Shown in pieces: positions 63,620 through 64,000 of a stretch of DNA of 64,000 nt. The stretch is from Spirirestis rafaelensis WJT71-NPBG6 (GTDB lineage: Bacteria > Cyanobacteriota > Cyanobacteriia > Cyanobacteriales > Nostocaceae), in assembly GCA_019359015.1 (NCBI GenBank), contig JAHHID010000017.1, positions 36,863-100,862 on the forward strand. Direction: 5' to 3'. Under the pieces are notes generated by a model, which saw only the letters and a program-made list of their open reading frames with translations, had not been told where the DNA came from and ran no database searches. The position numbers and the translations under genes are program-made. The number at the start of each line of letters is the position of its first letter. The stretch's first letter is position 1.

Positions 63620-64000
63620 CTTTAAACAGTGCGCGATCGCCTGAAAATATCTCACAAAAGGCAACACACAATAAATCAATTTGCCCCTGATTTTACGTCC
63701 GGGTAATTAGTTATAATTCCCATAGCCATTGCACCCCACCCCTTAATCCCCTCCCCGCTTGCGGGGAGGGCAGACAAAGCTACGCTTTGGCAGGGTGGGG
63801 TTCTTCGAGTTTAGTAAGTAATCAAGCGGACATAATATAATTTCATGCTTCAACACAAAAATTAAGAATTACCTTTTTAACCTTTTTCGCGGAATTCCCC
63901 ATCCGTCTACACGGTGGGGATGGATAGCGGACAGTTGCGAGGCACACCGATTGCGGGTGTCCGAGAAATTGTCAATTTCTTGATTGGCATACTTTTACCA
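63620..64000. other. Right edge, repeat DNA, no gene supported
   Basis: A palindromic repeat at 63733-63802 (CACCCCACCCCTTAATCCCC, inner hairpin CCTCCCCGC / GCGGGGAGG, TGGCAGGGTGGGG) belongs to a widespread cyanobacterial family. Beyond 63880 the DNA contains an imperfect CCCCATCCG / CGGTGGGG palindrome and an unfinished open frame from ATG 63909 to the window end that resembles nothing known. Confidence 0.5.

Noticed and set aside
63909..64000. Start of a gene at the right edge
   Set aside because: Only about 30 codons are visible, without Shine-Dalgarno or recognisable motif.

Overview
The window looks like chromosomal DNA from a filamentous, probably heterocyst-forming cyanobacterium (Nostocales). 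Evidence: the HIP1 octamer GCGATCGC is very frequent; the Calvin-cycle phosphoribulokinase carries redox cysteines; ferredoxin-NADP reductase has a phycobilisome-linker (CpcD-like) N-terminus; SigC, FurA, CAAD, DUF2358 and cyanobacterial gshA types are present; and there are many short dispersed repeats (heptamer-like GGAGTCA/GACTCCT runs, CTCCCC runs, palindromes beginning GTAGAGACGCGATT). The order sigC, furA and a convergent wall-binding gene matches, from memory, the Anabaena PCC 7120 locus all1692-all1691-alr1690. The species cannot be named from the sequence alone.

Layout. 0-3 kb: a dapF-like gene whose two catalytic cysteines are both serine, beside the 3' end of a decayed integron-type integrase, then a Uma2-family gene and gpsA. 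3-11 kb: sigC, furA, a four-domain peptidoglycan-binding protein and the giant cobN, which is interrupted in frame by repeat DNA. 11-24 kb: a GAF histidine kinase, nanE, a GHL10-type glycosidase, a 21-bp minisatellite, a 1655-residue secreted haemagglutinin-like protein, a Pro/Glu-rich membrane protein, a Tat-exported phosphoesterase, and a small gene followed directly by a 139-bp MITE with target duplication. 24-36 kb: pcrA, a membrane histidine kinase, metK and prk (all minus strand), then petH and hom (plus strand).

36-49 kb: an SLH protein, CAAD protein, pentapeptide protein, epoxide-hydrolase-like protein, DUF1206 protein, second GHL10 glycosidase, LptA/OstA-like protein, DUF2358 protein, small ORFs, a HigB/HigA-type toxin-antitoxin pair, a second MITE, uvrA and a tRNA-Met(CAT). 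49-60 kb: LysM/M23 peptidase, trmL, gshA, a secreted tyrosinase between an intact histone-deacetylase-family gene and a decayed copy of that gene's 3' end, an MscS channel, an SLBB-like secreted protein and an alpha/beta hydrolase. 60-64 kb: a Ser/Thr kinase with a pentapeptide tail, a truncated STAND-type protein, and a small heptad-repeat ORF made of a 21-bp tandem repeat.

Most genes are single transcription units with housekeeping roles (carbon fixation, photosynthetic electron transfer, amino-acid and cofactor metabolism, DNA repair, envelope upkeep). No prophage, CRISPR array or complete transposase was seen. The unusual content is (1) the Ser/Ser DapF paralogue next to integron-like debris, (2) repeat DNA read through in frame inside cobN, hom and the haemagglutinin gene, (3) the tyrosinase flanked by a whole and a broken HDAC copy, and (4) two unrelated 21-bp minisatellites that stay open as heptapeptide repeats.
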